A stretch of DNA of 64,000 nucleotides from NCBI GenBank assembly GCA_003586115.2, contig QVOM02000042.1, positions 41,023,483 to 41,087,482 on the forward strand, in the 5' to 3' direction. Of this stretch, positions 1-13,080 are shown one piece after another (position 1 is the stretch's first letter; each line of letters begins with the position of its first letter). The notes beneath the pieces were generated by a model. It was not told the DNA's origin and searched no databases. It saw nothing but the letters and a program-made list of their open reading frames with translations. The position numbers were made by a program, and so were the translations under genes. This DNA comes from Salvator merianae (lineage: Eukaryota; Chordata; Lepidosauria; Squamata; Teiidae).

Positions 1-178
1 ATGGAGAAATCAAGGAGAGACAGAATTTTTTAGACGACTGACCTCATGGTTTTGTTTACCTTGTTAATGAAAAGAGAGACAAGCTCTAAGGAGTCAGGTA
101 GCCAAGGCAGTCAGGTTTTTTCCTTAGAAAGACAAAAAGGCCTGCAGTTAATGATGAATGAGAAAAGGCAACACTCAC

Positions 179-282
179 CCTTGTAACCAGCAGCATTAGT
201 TTTCCAATCATTAGCAATCAGGTGTCCTGCCCGTGAAGTCTTTACAATTATATGCTGTATATCCCTCCACGTCAGTAACGGG
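179..282 (-). CDS. PCSK5: PCSK5 internal exon (end of catalytic domain)
   Basis: Internal exon of 104 bp. A pyrimidine-rich acceptor (TTTTTTCTTCTAG) precedes it and the donor is GTGAGT. The first base completes the Asn codon split from the previous exon. The peptide then reads PLLTWRDIQHIIVKTSRAGH, LIANDWKTNAAGYK, and a single G begins the next Val codon (expected VSH). This segment lies just after the catalytic Ser, at the C-terminal edge of the subtilisin fold before the P domain. The motif recalled from other PCSK5 proteins is GHLNANDW; here it reads GHLIANDW. The following exon lies outside the window. Identification rests on TWRD.QH..V.TSRAGHL.ANDWK.NAAG and on matching splice phase. Confidence 0.95.
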
Positions 283-589
283 CTAGAAGAAAAAACAGGG
301 AAATTGTATCAAGAAAAAACAAGAAGGATCAGGTGGGTGTAGACAAGCATTAGAACACAAGAAGAAAGGGTATCCAAAACAGCAGGACATGGGATGGTAT
401 GTTTCCTTCATTATTTTCAGAGCAGGAAATGATTTTAATGAGCATGAAATTATTTCTACTTATGGAAGAGCATTCCATTATATAAAGCACCCGTGATGTT
501 TTAAACAATATACTAGTCTGATACAGCTGTCCAACTTACTTGGTGTGTAGACAGGCAAATGAAGGGAGAATGGTGTGTTGCAAAGGCCT

Positions 590-1016
590 GTCCCTCTGGT
601 GTGTCATCCTGGGGTCTTTCTACACTTGCCTTTATTGTTCCATGACAGACGGATGCCCTATCCCAGAACAAACACTGAGCAGGTTGCTGCTGGAGTGGAA
701 CAGGTGTTCTGCCCCAGTCCTGGCCACTGCCTCCAGAATGCCCTCGAAAGCAGCATGCCCTTCTGGTAGCATGCCCTGGTACACCAATGAAATGGTACCT
801 CCACGGTATAACAAACCTGGACCAGTTATAGACCTCAATGTCAATGTCTATAGCTATACCGGGCTAGGGTGCCATTACTGGTGCCCTAGCCTGGTCCACA
901 CTTCATCCAAGGTGGATGAAGCATGACAGGGAACTGCCATGGTCTGCACTAATGTGAATATGGCAAGCCCTTTTTCTGGGATTTATCTCAAAACAATCCC
1001 AAGTGCAGAAAGGGCC
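590..1016. mobile_element. Possible MITE of the GGGCCTTT...GTGCAGAAAGGGCC class
   Basis: The right end (AAGTGCAGAAAGGGCC, to 1016) matches the terminal repeat shared by many short elements in this window. The left boundary is not clear. A short inverted repeat (CTATAGCTATACCGG region, 815-870) lies inside. Confidence 0.4.
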
Positions 1017-1639
1017 TCAGCACATATAATCTTCCAAGAGATGGACCTTTTACTGTTAGTTTTGGATTAAGGGCAACAGACTGAAGTGGAAAGTAGGCTT
1101 TGTACAGAGCTCTTAATTATGCGGGAATTTTACCTTCTTACTTATGAAAGGTTGTTGAAGTAATTTAGGTGACATTGTAAGAACTGCCAATCCAGATCCC
1201 TAGATTCACACAGGAAACACAGTAAAATTGGATGGTTGATAAGAAACTACACACAATTTAACTACAAGTTTTATACTTTCTAAATAGCTCCTCCCCTTCA
1301 GGAACCATCCTGGTGTCCTGAATGTGATACCACTGTAATATTAATATGTCCTTAAAAACATCCTGCAAATGTAAAGCTGTCATCACATTCCTAAGTGGAT
1401 TGAGTGAACAGAAATGAAAGGCGGGTAATTTAACGACGAAAATGAAATGAAAGGCGGGCAGGAGCTTTATGACGCAGTATACAATCAATGGAAGGACAAC
1501 ATGTCTGCCTCAAGTTCAGCATATATGTTTTCTCCCCTCCTCAATAAATATACAATATTATTAGATCAAACTCAATACAGCCCTGAAATAAGTAGAGAGT
1601 TCCCCTACATCTTTCTTTTTCTTGATCACATGCATTTGG

Positions 1640-4600
1640 AATAATTCCATTTCTGTTCAGATACAAAAACCTAAAATAAGATTAAAAATTTCAGTTATTA
1701 AGTCTTTATGTTGATAGTTTGGTCATTGTATCTGTTATCTTCACAGGTATAAGGTCCAAGGAGTGTCAACTATCTGCAACAAGGGTAGGTATATAATCCA
1801 ATATTTTAAATTATTTATTTCTGAAAAAATATTTGAAACTCATATATAACTCATATTTTTTCTCTGATCTCTGTCTTCTATATCAATCAAATCCCATAAG
1901 TTATTATACAAAGTAGTTATTTTCCAGTATGTATTATCGTTCCATCCTTTTGCTATTAACATTCTTGTAACAGACAATAAATATAAAAGAAACTTATAAT
2001 TACTGTATGGTCATTAGGGTCGCCTAAATAATGCAACCATCTCAGATCATATAATAACCTTCTCTTGCATAATATTTTTAATGTGGGTGTAAATTATTCC
2101 ATCCTTCTGAAGTTAATTTATAATTTATGCCTTCCTCCCAAGTCTTATAGGGTCTTTCTGCACTTACCCTTAATCTGGGAAGTCCTCTTCTGGGCCTCAC
2201 TGGTCTGCACATCAGTGCAGATCTGGGAGGTGCTGCCCTTCTAGTCCACTCTATCTGCCAAGGATGTAGCATGAACCTGATCAGGAAGACCCTGATTGGG
2301 ATTAATGGTAGAGCACTACACTGAGGTCTACTGAACATGCCTCCCATGTTCAGGGATACCAGGGGATTCATTTTGGTGGCACACCAAAGCACCCCACTAG
2401 AATGGGTCTCCCAGATGCCCTGAGGCTAGGCACTTTTGTTCCTAGCCCTTGTAGCCCTGCCCTGAAGGTCATCTGCTGTTCCAGACCATGCCTTTCCATG
2501 GCCTGATCCAGCAGATTTGGTCCATACCCACTGGTTCAGAATATGGGCCTTTCAGTGCAGAAAGGTCCATAGAACCCTATCCTTACTTTTGGATCTATGT
2601 ATAACAAAATCCTGGATAATTTTGCTGTTCTACCTTTGAGGGGGAATCTTCTTGATCTAATATCTTCTCTAACAGGAGAGACTTTTATTACTATGGTCTT
2701 TACTTCACTTGAGGATAAATATTCCTTGATTTCTAGTGGCATAAGCCTCGTTGTGGATAAATTAGCACATAAATCAGTTTTTTTTCAGAAATACTTAAGA
2801 GTTGCTCTGTGGAATTGAAAAACTGTCTGAGTTGGTATTTACCTTCTGACCTGAACTGTTGTACTGATCTTTGTGGAATAAGTGTTTTCTATATGATCAT
2901 TATGTCTACACTTTGTATTGGCAAAGGTTGTGATAATTAATTTATTTTGCCAGGTTTTCCAAGTTTTTAATAAGTTAGTGGAGTTAGTCTATCTTTTGTT
3001 ATTCGGCAGTCTTGATTAAAAATGCAGCCTTCTGGGTGGCCCTTAACTGTTCTCAATTCCAGCTAACCCTGTTATTTATGTTGGGCATACTTATATTCCA
3101 TTAGTTTGGCCATATGCATGGCTTCGTGATAGTGTAAAAGAGAGGGACATCCCCAATCTCTTTTATTAATTTCCTGCACCAAAAAGTGATTATTAATTCT
3201 AGATTTTTTTTTGCCAGTTGCTACAAAATGCCTAAATTCTAAGCATATATTTAGGTAAGTGAAAAGGCAGGGTATTAAACAAGTAGAGCATTTGAGGGAG
3301 ATAAAGCATCTTTAAAACTACTGTTATGCCTAACAGAAATAAGTTGTTTTTCTTCTGTATCCAGCTCCAGTCCCTAACTATTACCTTCCAAAAGGGAAAT
3401 AATTTCTTTGCAGAATCTTTTTTGGGGGTTTAGTGATATATATATATATACCTCTAAATATTGTATAGCTGTTAGGATGCATTGTAATCCCAGAGAACCT
3501 TTCACTGATTGCATATTTTTAGATGGAGTGTTAAAAAGTATATTTCCTCAGATTTCTTAAAATTGATCTTAAATCCCAACACTGCAGTAAAAGAATGGAA
3601 TAAATTTTTTAAGTGTGGAGTGGCTTTGGTGGGATCTGTCAACATCAAATTTATAGTATCGGCATAGTAATCAGCCTTGAATTGACAGTCATACATTGAA
3701 TATCCTTTTTGCTTCATTATTACTGATAATTTTCTGGGCTAGCAGCTCTAACATATAATAGGGGATACTGCACATTGGAAACGGTTGTGTTCTCTCAGAA
3801 TAAGCTGTGCTTTAGTTTGTGCGTACAGAGATTTTATCAAGTTGGTGATCTTAGCCCCTTGCCCAAAACACCTGAAGTAGATCCAGACTAAATAGTGCCA
3901 AACATCTCTTATTTTGCCTTATGTGAAAAGCAGTCTCATAGGATCAGTTCAGGACATCCTAGATTGAAAACCATATTGATTAGGGTATAACAGATTATCA
4001 GAAGTTTGTCTCACTCTATTTTTGATAATGTTCATAAGTATCTTATAATCTACATTTAACAAGGCTATATGAATTAGAGTCATCAGAGTCTCTATTTTTC
4101 TTAGAAACTGGATTCGGATCTGCTTCTCTCAATATAGGTGGGATATGGCCCTCATTTGATATATGATTGGATAGATGTAGGGTAAGTGGGCAAATGTATA
4201 AACATTTTACAGAATACTTCTGTGTATCCATTGAGACTGGATGCTTTCCCAGCCTTGGTAATTTCTTGATGAGTAATTTTCTCATTTTGTTTTTCTGTAA
4301 CCTTAGGTAGAGTTATATCTTAAAGAAATGTGTCGATTTGATTATCATCGTTACTGGGAAGTTATACAATGTTTCATAAAGAGTATATATAATGTCCTAA
4401 ATTTTGTGTTGCTGAACAGAAATATTCTTCTTATTATCTTTTAATCGTTTGAAAAACTGTTTTCTTTTTTTTTTTCTTTATATAAGAGACCAAACATTTT
4501 GAGGCTTTATTTCCTTGCTCCCAATACTCATGCCCTATTATCATAGGTCACTTAATAAAATTTTAAGTTTCCCTTTCCTGAATCTGTCTAATTCAATTAT

Positions 4601-5550
4601 TTTAGCATATTGGTCTGGATCCTTAGTTCTAATATAACGTTTCTGTAAATTATTCAATTCATCTTATAGCCTAACGTATTTCTCCTTTAATTCTTTCTTT
4701 TTACGTATTATTTGTGTTATATACTGCTCAAATTGATGGCTTAATGGCCTCTCATAAAATGATTATAATGATCTCTGAATTATGGCTCCCCAAGAAACAT
4801 TCTTCTGTAGTCTTACTTCTATGCTTCAGTACCTTATCTGAGTCCAATGTGGATTAAATCTCCATATTGTCGACCTTTTTGTAGCTATACCTGTATTCAG
4901 CAGTAACTGTATAGATGCATGATCTGAGAGGCAAATAAGATGAGTGATATACTGAACTTAAGTAGACCATGCTGCCAAATTAAGTGATAAAAATATATAG
5001 TCAATTCTATTGCATTTGTTTTGTGCTGGACCAAGTAGAACATGTATTCTTTACTGTCTGAATTTAGATAACATGTTGATAGGATCTGCTTTTATTATTA
5101 GATCCTTAAACTCTTTTAAGTTTCTTCTGCTTAGAATTGTGTCTCTCTCTCCCTATAATTTTATAGGTCAAGGGGTAGGTTGAAATCTCCCAAGAAAAAA
5201 ATATCTGTATGTGCAGAGTTCAATAGTCTATGCATAATATTATTAATATAATTGTATTAGTTTTTATTTGAGGCATATATATATTCATAATGATGACTTG
5301 TGTTTGATTTCAAAGTCCATTTACAAAAATATACCTTCCTTGCCTGTCCCTCTTCATATCTTAAGTTTTAAATTCAGCTCTCTTTGAAAAGATTATCATC
5401 ACTCCTCCTCTTTTTTTTTTGGTACCAAAGTTGAGATAAGATATTGCTACTCATATTATGTATTGTTAAACAAATTTTTAGTAGAGCCTGTTCAGAGGTG
5501 TGTCTCCTGCAAAACAATTAAATCTGATTTTCTGGGAACCAGAATTGCAG
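1640..5550 (-). mobile_element. Decayed L1-like LINE, ORF2 remnant
   Basis: Minus-strand remnant of an L1-type ORF2, broken by many stops and frameshifts. The endonuclease part appears near 5210-5160 as GDFNLPLDL and near 5010-4980 as NAIDYIFLS. The reverse transcriptase follows at about 4285-4040 (SNHISNEGHIPPIL...SNSYSLVKC, corresponding to the NYRPIS region). A degraded active-site region lies at 3690-3520 (YYADTINLMLTDP, then GFKINFKKSEEIYF), where the usual ADD is now YAD. The order endonuclease then reverse transcriptase fits L1 ORF2 in this orientation. A MITE at 2150-2568 interrupts the 3' part. The end coordinates are approximate and no function remains. Confidence 0.75.
2150..2568. 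mobile_element. MITE with 3-bp duplication ATA inside L1 remnant
   Basis: The ends are GGGTCTTTCTGCACTTACC and, at the right, GTGCAGAAAGGTCC, which are inverted copies. ATA flanks it at 2147-2149 and 2569-2571. TIR type and 3-bp duplication suggest a PIF/Harbinger-like non-autonomous element. It is 419 bp with no coding capacity. Confidence 0.7.
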
Positions 5551-5744
5551 GTATGAAGAATAAATGAATGTGCATGATTTAATGTAATTACTGAAGTCCT
5601 AATGTAAAACCTAGGTGGTAAACCTTGTTTTTGTACATTTGTTTTATATGCTTATTGACTGTGGCCTTGAAAATTTGACATCTAATCAGCATTAGGTTGA
5701 CACTGAATGCATCAGGCTGCATCCACATGGGCGACAGAAGCACT

Positions 5745-6000
5745 CAGTGGAAGGAGAAGAAGAGTTGGTTTTTTATACCCCACTTTTCTCACCTGAAGGG
5801 ACTCAAAGTGGCTGACAAACCTTCTGTTCTTCTCCCCACAACAGACACCCTGTGAGGTAGGTGGGGCTGTGAGAACTCAGAACAGAGCTGTGATGAGCCC
5901 AAAGTCACCCAGCTGGCTTCATGCAGAGCACAGACTTGAACCGGGAGAGTTCCAGATAAGAGTCTGACACGCTAACCACAAGGCCAAACTGGAAGCCTGA
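5745..6000 (-). repeat. tRNA-headed SINE
   Basis: On the minus strand the 5' part reads like a tRNA-derived pol III promoter: an A-box-like TGGTTAGCGTGTC (about 5986-5974) and a B-box-like GGTTCAAGT (about 5944-5936). The body (CAGCTGGGTGACTTTGGGC, then CCTACCTCACAGGGTGTC) is typical of tetrapod tRNA-derived SINEs as I remember them. The 3' end lies near 5745. There is no cloverleaf, so it is not a functional tRNA gene. Confidence 0.7.
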
Positions 6001-6922
6001 GGGGCACAGTGTCTGCATGCCAGCAGTGCTCCTGGGTACATAGTGCTCCTCCAAGAGTGCTTGGGGGCTGACAAGTGCCCTTAGAGGTGTCCTTCCTTCA
6101 GAACAGAAAAATAGACTCTGAGTCTCACCCTCAGGTGCTGGTGCCACTGCTGTGTAGATACACACCAGCTCCTGTGTGTAACTTACCTGGCCTTTGCTCC
6201 ACCCAGACACCTTTGTTGTGCCAAAAACAGATGGCTTCAGGGGCTAATTCTGCCATGACAGAAAAAGATTCCTGTGTACCATAGTTGAAATTGGGGAACT
6301 TTTTTCCCCAAGTTTTGAAAAGAGCAAGGGAGAAGAGTATGCAGCATGTAGACGTACTGTACCTCATCCCTAGGCCAAATAAGTGCTCCTGCCAATAACT
6401 TTCTCCAATCTCCAAACTGGGGGTGCAACCTCAATTCTATATGCTTGGTAAGCAATCTTATGCATGCCTGTTCCACACTGATTCTCAGTGTATTCTGTAA
6501 AGTGCCTCAAAAATGAGTGTAACATAAAAGAGAAAAGAGATAATAGCAGAAAGTGATTTCATGTGTTGTTTAGAAATGCCTTTTATCATCCATTGTGTCT
6601 AGTAAAATGTTGCCTATTTCAAGAAGATTCATTATAATATTTTACATCTTTTCTTGGCTTTTTGGAAGCAGCTCAAGGATTCAGAGAGAATTTAAATATA
6701 TGTACAATTGTATTCTGATGATGTATCCAAATTTTAAATTCAATAGATTTATTTCTGATGAGATACAGCAATGCAGTATGCTTTTAATTTTTTTCCTTCT
6801 CCAACATTTACATTCCTTGTCACTAGAAACTGATTTGGGCTTTTGGAAACTGCAATTCCCGCAAAAATCTATTGATTACTCATCATCATCCATGAGGTCT
6901 GCTAGTCCCAAGAGAAATAAAG

Positions 6923-7278
6923 TAAAGATGTGCTGAACTGGTTTGAATTCAAACCAGTTCAAATTGAATCGGGTGGTCCAACCAATCTGAATTCAAACTG
7001 AACCACCTCAGGTTCTGGGGGTCAGTTCAAACTCAAACTGAACCAAGGGTGTTCAGTTGAACTAATTCAAACCACCCACTTTGAGTTTGTTAGTACTTCA
7101 TGCCCTTTTAAAGGGCTCTTTAAATTGTATTTTTGTGTGTAAAACCAGGACGAACCACTTGGAGATTCAAATCAAATCTGTTTGAACCAATTTGAGCTGG
7201 TTCAAATTCAGACTGAATCACACATAGTTTAATTCGATTTGAACTAAACCACCATTCTTAAATTTGTGCATATCTCTA
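6923..7278. mobile_element. Palindromic MITE, (G)ATGTGCA family, copy 1
   Basis: Inverted ends (TAAAGATGTGC and GTGCATATCTCTA). The interior is a mosaic of short inverted repeats built on TTTGAATTCAAACC and GGTTCAAATT motifs. Related copies lie at 24108-24472, 31162-31381 and 26984-27325. Confidence 0.7.
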
Positions 7279-8820
7279 CCAAGAAGCACTTTGGCAGCCA
7301 GAACCTTTGAGTCTTAGAAATATATGCTTATATTTTCTTTTTACCTTGAAAACCTAAGTATTGGCTATGTGTTGCCATTAACTGCTGTTTTGCTTTTCTT
7401 GTGCTTTCATATTTTTGAATACATGTTCTTCATTTTCTTATCTGAACTTATTTTTATTTTTCTTATTAAACTTAATTAATTCCAAATATACCATTGCCCT
7501 GTCTCTTTATACTCTGCCCAACATGGTAGGCTTCGCCATCTGAAAACAATAATTTTTTTGACCATACACTCTGAAAGTGGATGAAGTAACAACGTCATTA
7601 AGGCAATACATGTTTATATTCAATGCTTCTTAACATTTATTTGTAATTATTATATATTTTGCCCATATAACTTTGCTTTCTAAGTTCCAAAACAGGGTTT
7701 CACCTTATGATGGCTTTTGAAATAAGTTGTGATAGAACTATGAATTCAAACGGCAGGGTGACAAGTGGTGTTACCGAAAACTTTCAGCTGGGTCCCAACG
7801 TATGATAGACTAAACGTCAGTTCATAGTGTTGCTTCGTGGACTTTATATGCACCCTGTTGCTAAAAATACATTTATATTTCAGACTTCAAGAAGGGAGAA
7901 AAGCACTCATAAGAATGACTAAATCTGTAATTACAGTTTCTTTTCTTTGACCAAAAATATCAAGGAATGAAACAATTACACATGCTTATTGTAACTCCTT
8001 ATTCTGTCTATGTGTCAATAAATCTGGATACGCCAGGGCTGGCTGCAGATCAGATCCTGTGGGACGGGGCTGGAGTGTTTACTTTCATCTGCTTGAACTG
8101 TATTCCAGCGCACGATGGGGTAGAATGCAATTAGGGCCGCTGAAAGCAAGGTTTCCAGCTGGCACATCAACCTGCCTTGCCTTGCCTGGAAGCCGTCCCA
8201 AGAGACACCATACAAACAACTTCATAAGTAATTTAAAATATAATAATCGCCATGGTTCAAAAAACCCCAACAACAATCCAGGCAGGAATATCTGCAGTTA
8301 AGGGGCATATATGTTTTATCTTACAGGCTGTAACTTAGTTGTACAGTTCCTTTGACAAGGCTTATGGAAAAGTAGAAAACAGATTTCTGTCTTAACTATT
8401 ATGTTGTGACAACCTTTCATTATTTTAGAACTGCTCCATTAGCAGTTTTCCTATCACTTTCTCATGCCATAAAGTATACCTGAGTGTTTTGATCGCTTGT
8501 TATTAAGTCTTGTCATCACTAGAGGACACCATAGTGCCTTCTAAATTGTCACGTAATGCAATGGCCATGTTTTAAATTGCTGCTCTTAGTATTATTTTTA
8601 GTGGGTGTCTCCTCTTCCCCCCCTCATGCTAACTAGTGCACAGTTGGTAGCAATGCAGACTTTCTTAATTCAAGCAACTAAAATATTTGCTCTTGTGTTT
8701 GAGCTGGACATGGGCTGCATAAAACGTGGAGGCCAGACTGTTCGGTGACTGATTTTCTAAAACACATATTGGGATTGCAATTTGAGTCAATCTGGGGGAA
8801 GGGAGCGTCTAAAACACATG

Positions 8821-8862
8821 TTTGCTTTTTGTTTTTGTTTTTGTTTTGTTTTGCTGTTTTTG
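8821..8862. repeat. GTTTTT simple repeat
   Basis: A run of GTTTTT/GTTTT units in AT-rich intron. Confidence 0.8.
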
Positions 8863-10329
8863 CATAACTTTAGCAGGTGACTAGTCTTTCAAGTGCTTTG
8901 GGAATCACAAAAGCAGAACTGATTTTTTTCTGGCAAAAACAGTCATAGAAAGTAATACATAAAAAAAAAAAAAAATCCGTTCCCCACACAACCACAGCTA
9001 CTGCTTTCCAACATCTAAGAGAGGTCAGGTGAATACTCTTAGGCTACATTCAGATGGTTGGCAAATGAGCTGTCTCAGGGATCAAGAGTGGGGAATTTGC
9101 CACAGCGGTGGAAGATATGTTTGTCATATGGGAGCGCCACCTAGCCTACAAAAGCTCTGCAGTCACAATTTAACATTGGATCAGAATTAGGCCCAGAAGT
9201 CAGCCGTTTTTGCTCCGACACTAAACTGGACTGTGCGGAAATCCCTGTGGGGTAATTTGCCTCCTTCATTGCTATCAGTCTACACAGCAATGGAGGATAT
9301 GATTCATCCTCAGAGATGTTTCTTGCAATCTGTGCATAGGGCGCACTTGAGAAAGGATTTCACACCTGGGTAAGTCCCTATGCAGGTGGGAATGTTTGCT
9401 CACCAGGCCCAAGGGATGCTCAAGTGGTTCCCATTTTTGGATACAGCTTTAAAGCCTATAATTCTCTAGCCTATCAGTCTTGTCTAAAGAAAGAGTAAAA
9501 AACTGCCTTGTCACACAAATCACATTTGGCCAAAGGTTTTTCAGAGTTCTTAAACTCTAAAAAGTGTCTAAGAATCTAGCAGTCTATTTTTAGTTCATTG
9601 TGGTTTTAGCATCTTCTAGGTCTTTGGCGTTTTAGGTCAATCAAGAATTTGTTACAGGACCTTTTTTAAAATAAGGAGTTTCACATTCTTATCACCAGAG
9701 CTGTATTGTTGCAGATTGGAGTGCATTCTCTTTGAAGGCCTGGTTCTAAAGCTTTGGAATTCATTTTGACCCAGTGTGGTTCATTACACCACCATATGGT
9801 TCCCAGTGGCGCAGAACATTTTCGGCTATCTTCAGCTGATGGCCTAGGCTGGGTTCTGTTTGGATGATGATACAAACAGGAATCTAAGTAGCTCTTAGAA
9901 CCTCTTTCTTAGATTATCCTAATGCTCTTCACATTGGGCTGCCTTTAACAATAGCTCAAAAAGAGGAGTTAGTGAGGAAAGCAATAGCAAGACTATTGAG
10001 GAGAACCTAAAGAGGAGAATATAATAATGTCAGTTCTTACCTATATGCAATTAGTTATCTGACTATTTTTTTTGGTATTTGTGCATGACAGGATCATGGT
10101 ATCTGAAAGAATATTGACTCCTTTCTATATGATAAGGCCTGAATCCCATGGTCAAATCTAAGCCCCTTTTCTGTATATCTCCTCTAACTGAGTTTAGGAA
10201 GGTAGCAACCAGGGAGAGAACCTTTGGTAATTTCTGCACAAAACATGTTATCCAGTGCCCTACAAGTCCTATTCTGGGCCAGATCGAATAATTCAGCTCA
10301 AGACTGCAGAGGCAGCTGGAAGCACGGAC

Positions 10330-11018
10330 CAAGAGCCACCTGCATCATGGGAGCCCAGCTTGGCCCAGCTCTGCAGGCTGGGAAAGGAAGTTCTTAGTCT
10401 CTGAAGTTCCCAGTCATGGTTATTTTAGCTGCTTCTGGGAGCCCAGTGAAATGGCAGCAGGCTCCTTACACCCAGTAGACCAAGCCAGCAGCTCGCTGCT
10501 GTCCACACATGAATGGCTGGGTTGATCTACTGCTACAGAATGCCTGGGAGTGGTCTCCCACTGAAGTAGGTTGCAGTGCCATTTTATCACAAGGCTCTGC
10601 TCCAATGCTGCGTGCCATATAAATGCACCATTGTACCTTCTGGTACATCAGTCTAAAATGTGGATGAAATATTCCTTTGAGGCTGCTAGCCCAGTCTTGG
10701 AGCCCTAGGGGGACCCATTTTGGTAGCGCAATTTGGTGTGCCACTGAAATGGATCCCCCTGCTTAACTAGAACAGGGAGGCATGCACCCTTCTGCTCACC
10801 TCCCTGTTCTGTTCCAGAGGCCCTGGACTGCCAGTAGATCTTTTAAAACAGGTATACCAATATTCTGGTCATGGCAGCAGGTTTGACTGGCTAGACTGGT
10901 CTATGCTTCATCCAATGCTGACAGAGTGACCTAGCAGAGGATGGAGCTTCCAGAGGCCCAGAAGGGGTCTAGGTGTTGTACTATCCTGTCCAACTGCTAA
11001 GTGCAGAAAAGGTCCTTG
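10330..11018. mobile_element. Non-autonomous DNA element, AGATCTTTTAAAACAGG family (partial)
   Basis: The right end (TAAGTGCAGAAAAGGTCC) is a MITE terminal repeat. The interior CCAGTAGATCTTTTAAAACA recurs at 12060 and 58150 and inverted at 17600. The left boundary is unclear. Confidence 0.55.
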
Positions 11019-11637
11019 ATGTTCCTGAATAGCTATAAATTTATACAAAGAGTCCAAACCTACAAAGTGTTATTGGTTTAGAATAATGTGATTTGTACAC
11101 GCATATTCAATGGTGGGATTCAAAATTCACTTTTGTTTTTTATACACTTTGCCATGCCAGTTAAACTCAACATTGCTTCAGTTTTTTCTCTGCACATACT
11201 TATTCCTGTGCCTATAGGTACATGGACAGATAGCACTGTGAACAAAAATTGATAACATGTCCTCAAAAGACAGCAGAGGAGAAGTTAGTTGACCTTCTCC
11301 TGTGACATTTTCCTGCACTCGTTTAAGATGCTTGCTATCTTTGAGCTAGGTGATGTGACCTTCTTCTGGGTCAATGTGACCTAATCATTTCTGTTTGAAG
11401 ATCTCTAAACATTAAACAGGCTCACTTATTCAAACGGCCTTCTTACTGAGTTGTGCATATTTGTTATTAACAAGCTGTAATTCCTATCTACTTTGCCAAT
11501 TCTTAAAGTAAATTAATATGGATATGCTCATGGTGTTCAAGCCAAGAAGCAGAATTGGTTGCATTAGCAACTCCCACTCTTTTCCAGAATGTAAAATATT
11601 TATAGCTCATGTATCAGGATAGAATTCTAAAAATATA

Positions 11638-12259
11638 GGCCATTTCTGCATTTGCCTTCCATGGATTGCTCCAGCGAGTTCATTTCTACTGGAGCAGTCT
11701 ACCAGCTGAAATGGTCCACGTATCGTGGAACAAGGCATTTGGACAGTTTTTCTGGGACCAGCAGCAACCGCCGGCTTTAAGGGCGGGTGTTCGCGCCCCG
11801 CACAAAGCACGCCATGGCTATTCATGGGACCTCCAAGCCTCCAGACTGTCCTAGCTGTGACAGTCCACACACCAACCCTGAAGTTCGCATGAGTTTTGGA
11901 GCTGGCCTCCAAAAGCCCCAAGGGCCAGGAACACATATTCCTGGCCTCAGCGCCCCCAGCACACCTTTTTTGGACCACTGAAATGGTTCCCTATAAACCG
12001 GAACACAGAAGTTCATGCCTTCCATGCCTCTCCATAGTCCAGTTTATCAGGTGATAGTACACCAGTAGACCTTTTTAAACCGGTCTGTCTACTAGATTAG
12101 GTGGCCATTTGGAGCCACCTAGTTCAATCTATTTCCATCCAATGTGGGCAGAACATACTAGAAGTGGGGAGGGGGAGCTCTATTAAACTGTACTAGTATG
12201 GAGAAGTGAGACTCCTGGACCCTTGCTATCCTGGATTAATGGTACATGCAGAAACATCC
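11638..12259. mobile_element. Non-autonomous DNA element, same family as 10330-11018
   Basis: Starts GGCCATTTCTGCATTTGCC and ends ACATGCAGAAACATCC, an imperfect inverted pair. The interior has CACCAGTAGACCTTTTTAAA. A GC-rich segment at 11767-11800 (GGCTTTAAGGGCGGGTGTTC) resembles the arm of the hairpin at 33588-33710. Confidence 0.55.
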
Positions 12260-12677
12260 GCAGTCCTCCTTTTCTGTCTTCATCACCCCATCTTTGTGAC
12301 TTAATGAGAACATGCATTTCTTCTACAGCTTTGCTACATCTACAGTTACATTTTTTTATGAACTTCAGCTGAATTTACCCTGCTTTAGAGATACATGCCC
12401 TCATCTGTACACTCAGTGCTTTTTGGTACTAATCACTTATTAAATATATCTTAATGGTTTGTATTGTTTTTCCTATTCATATAGCCTAATATTTTTTATG
12501 TACTTTCCATTGGGGTATGTGTGTCTCCATAGACACTAAACAGGTGGATGCGTTATGGGAATGCAGGTGCCTTGTGACAGAAAAAGCAGGTGGAATGAAT
12601 GGAGGAGGAACATCTACTTCCTCTGAATAATTATGTTAATTCCATATAGTACTGCAATAGGTTAAGGAGAAGTGAAA

Positions 12678-13080
12678 GGGCCTGTTTGTGCTTTACAGCC
12701 TAGAATGGTATATCGATACTGGGTTACCAGCACTCAAAGTCTGGATGGCTGATCTAACTGCCATAACAGCAGCCACGGCAATGTCCGACCATTGCCATGG
12801 CAATTGGGACATGGTGCATGACTGCAGCTGCCACTGCAGCTGCAGCTGCCCTGCTGCACCCACTTGCAGCATTTGCACCCAGAAGAAGGTGCAAATGGTG
12901 CTGATCGGGAGCAATCCATCCATTCCCAGTCAAACCATGGACAACAATCTAATTGTCCACAGCTAGTAGCATCTGGGAGCAGCTGCAGACACTCCTGGAC
13001 ATTGCTGCAGCAGGTCCATGTGGACAGGCCTGGCTGGTTAGTGTCCAGGAGCTCAACGGCAGGCCAGTGCGAACAGGCCC
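12678..13080. mobile_element. MITE with 3-bp duplication AAA
   Basis: Ends GGGCCTGTTTGTGCTTT and GTGCGAACAGGCCC, inverted. AAA flanks it at 12675-12677 and 13081-13083. It is 403 bp, related to the elements at 22256-22686 and 60442-61224. Open frames rich in Cys, Ser and His across it are artefacts of its CTGCAGCTG-rich interior. Confidence 0.7.

Noticed and set aside
5936..5986. tRNA gene
   Set aside because: Only A- and B-box-like motifs and SINE body are present; no cloverleaf.
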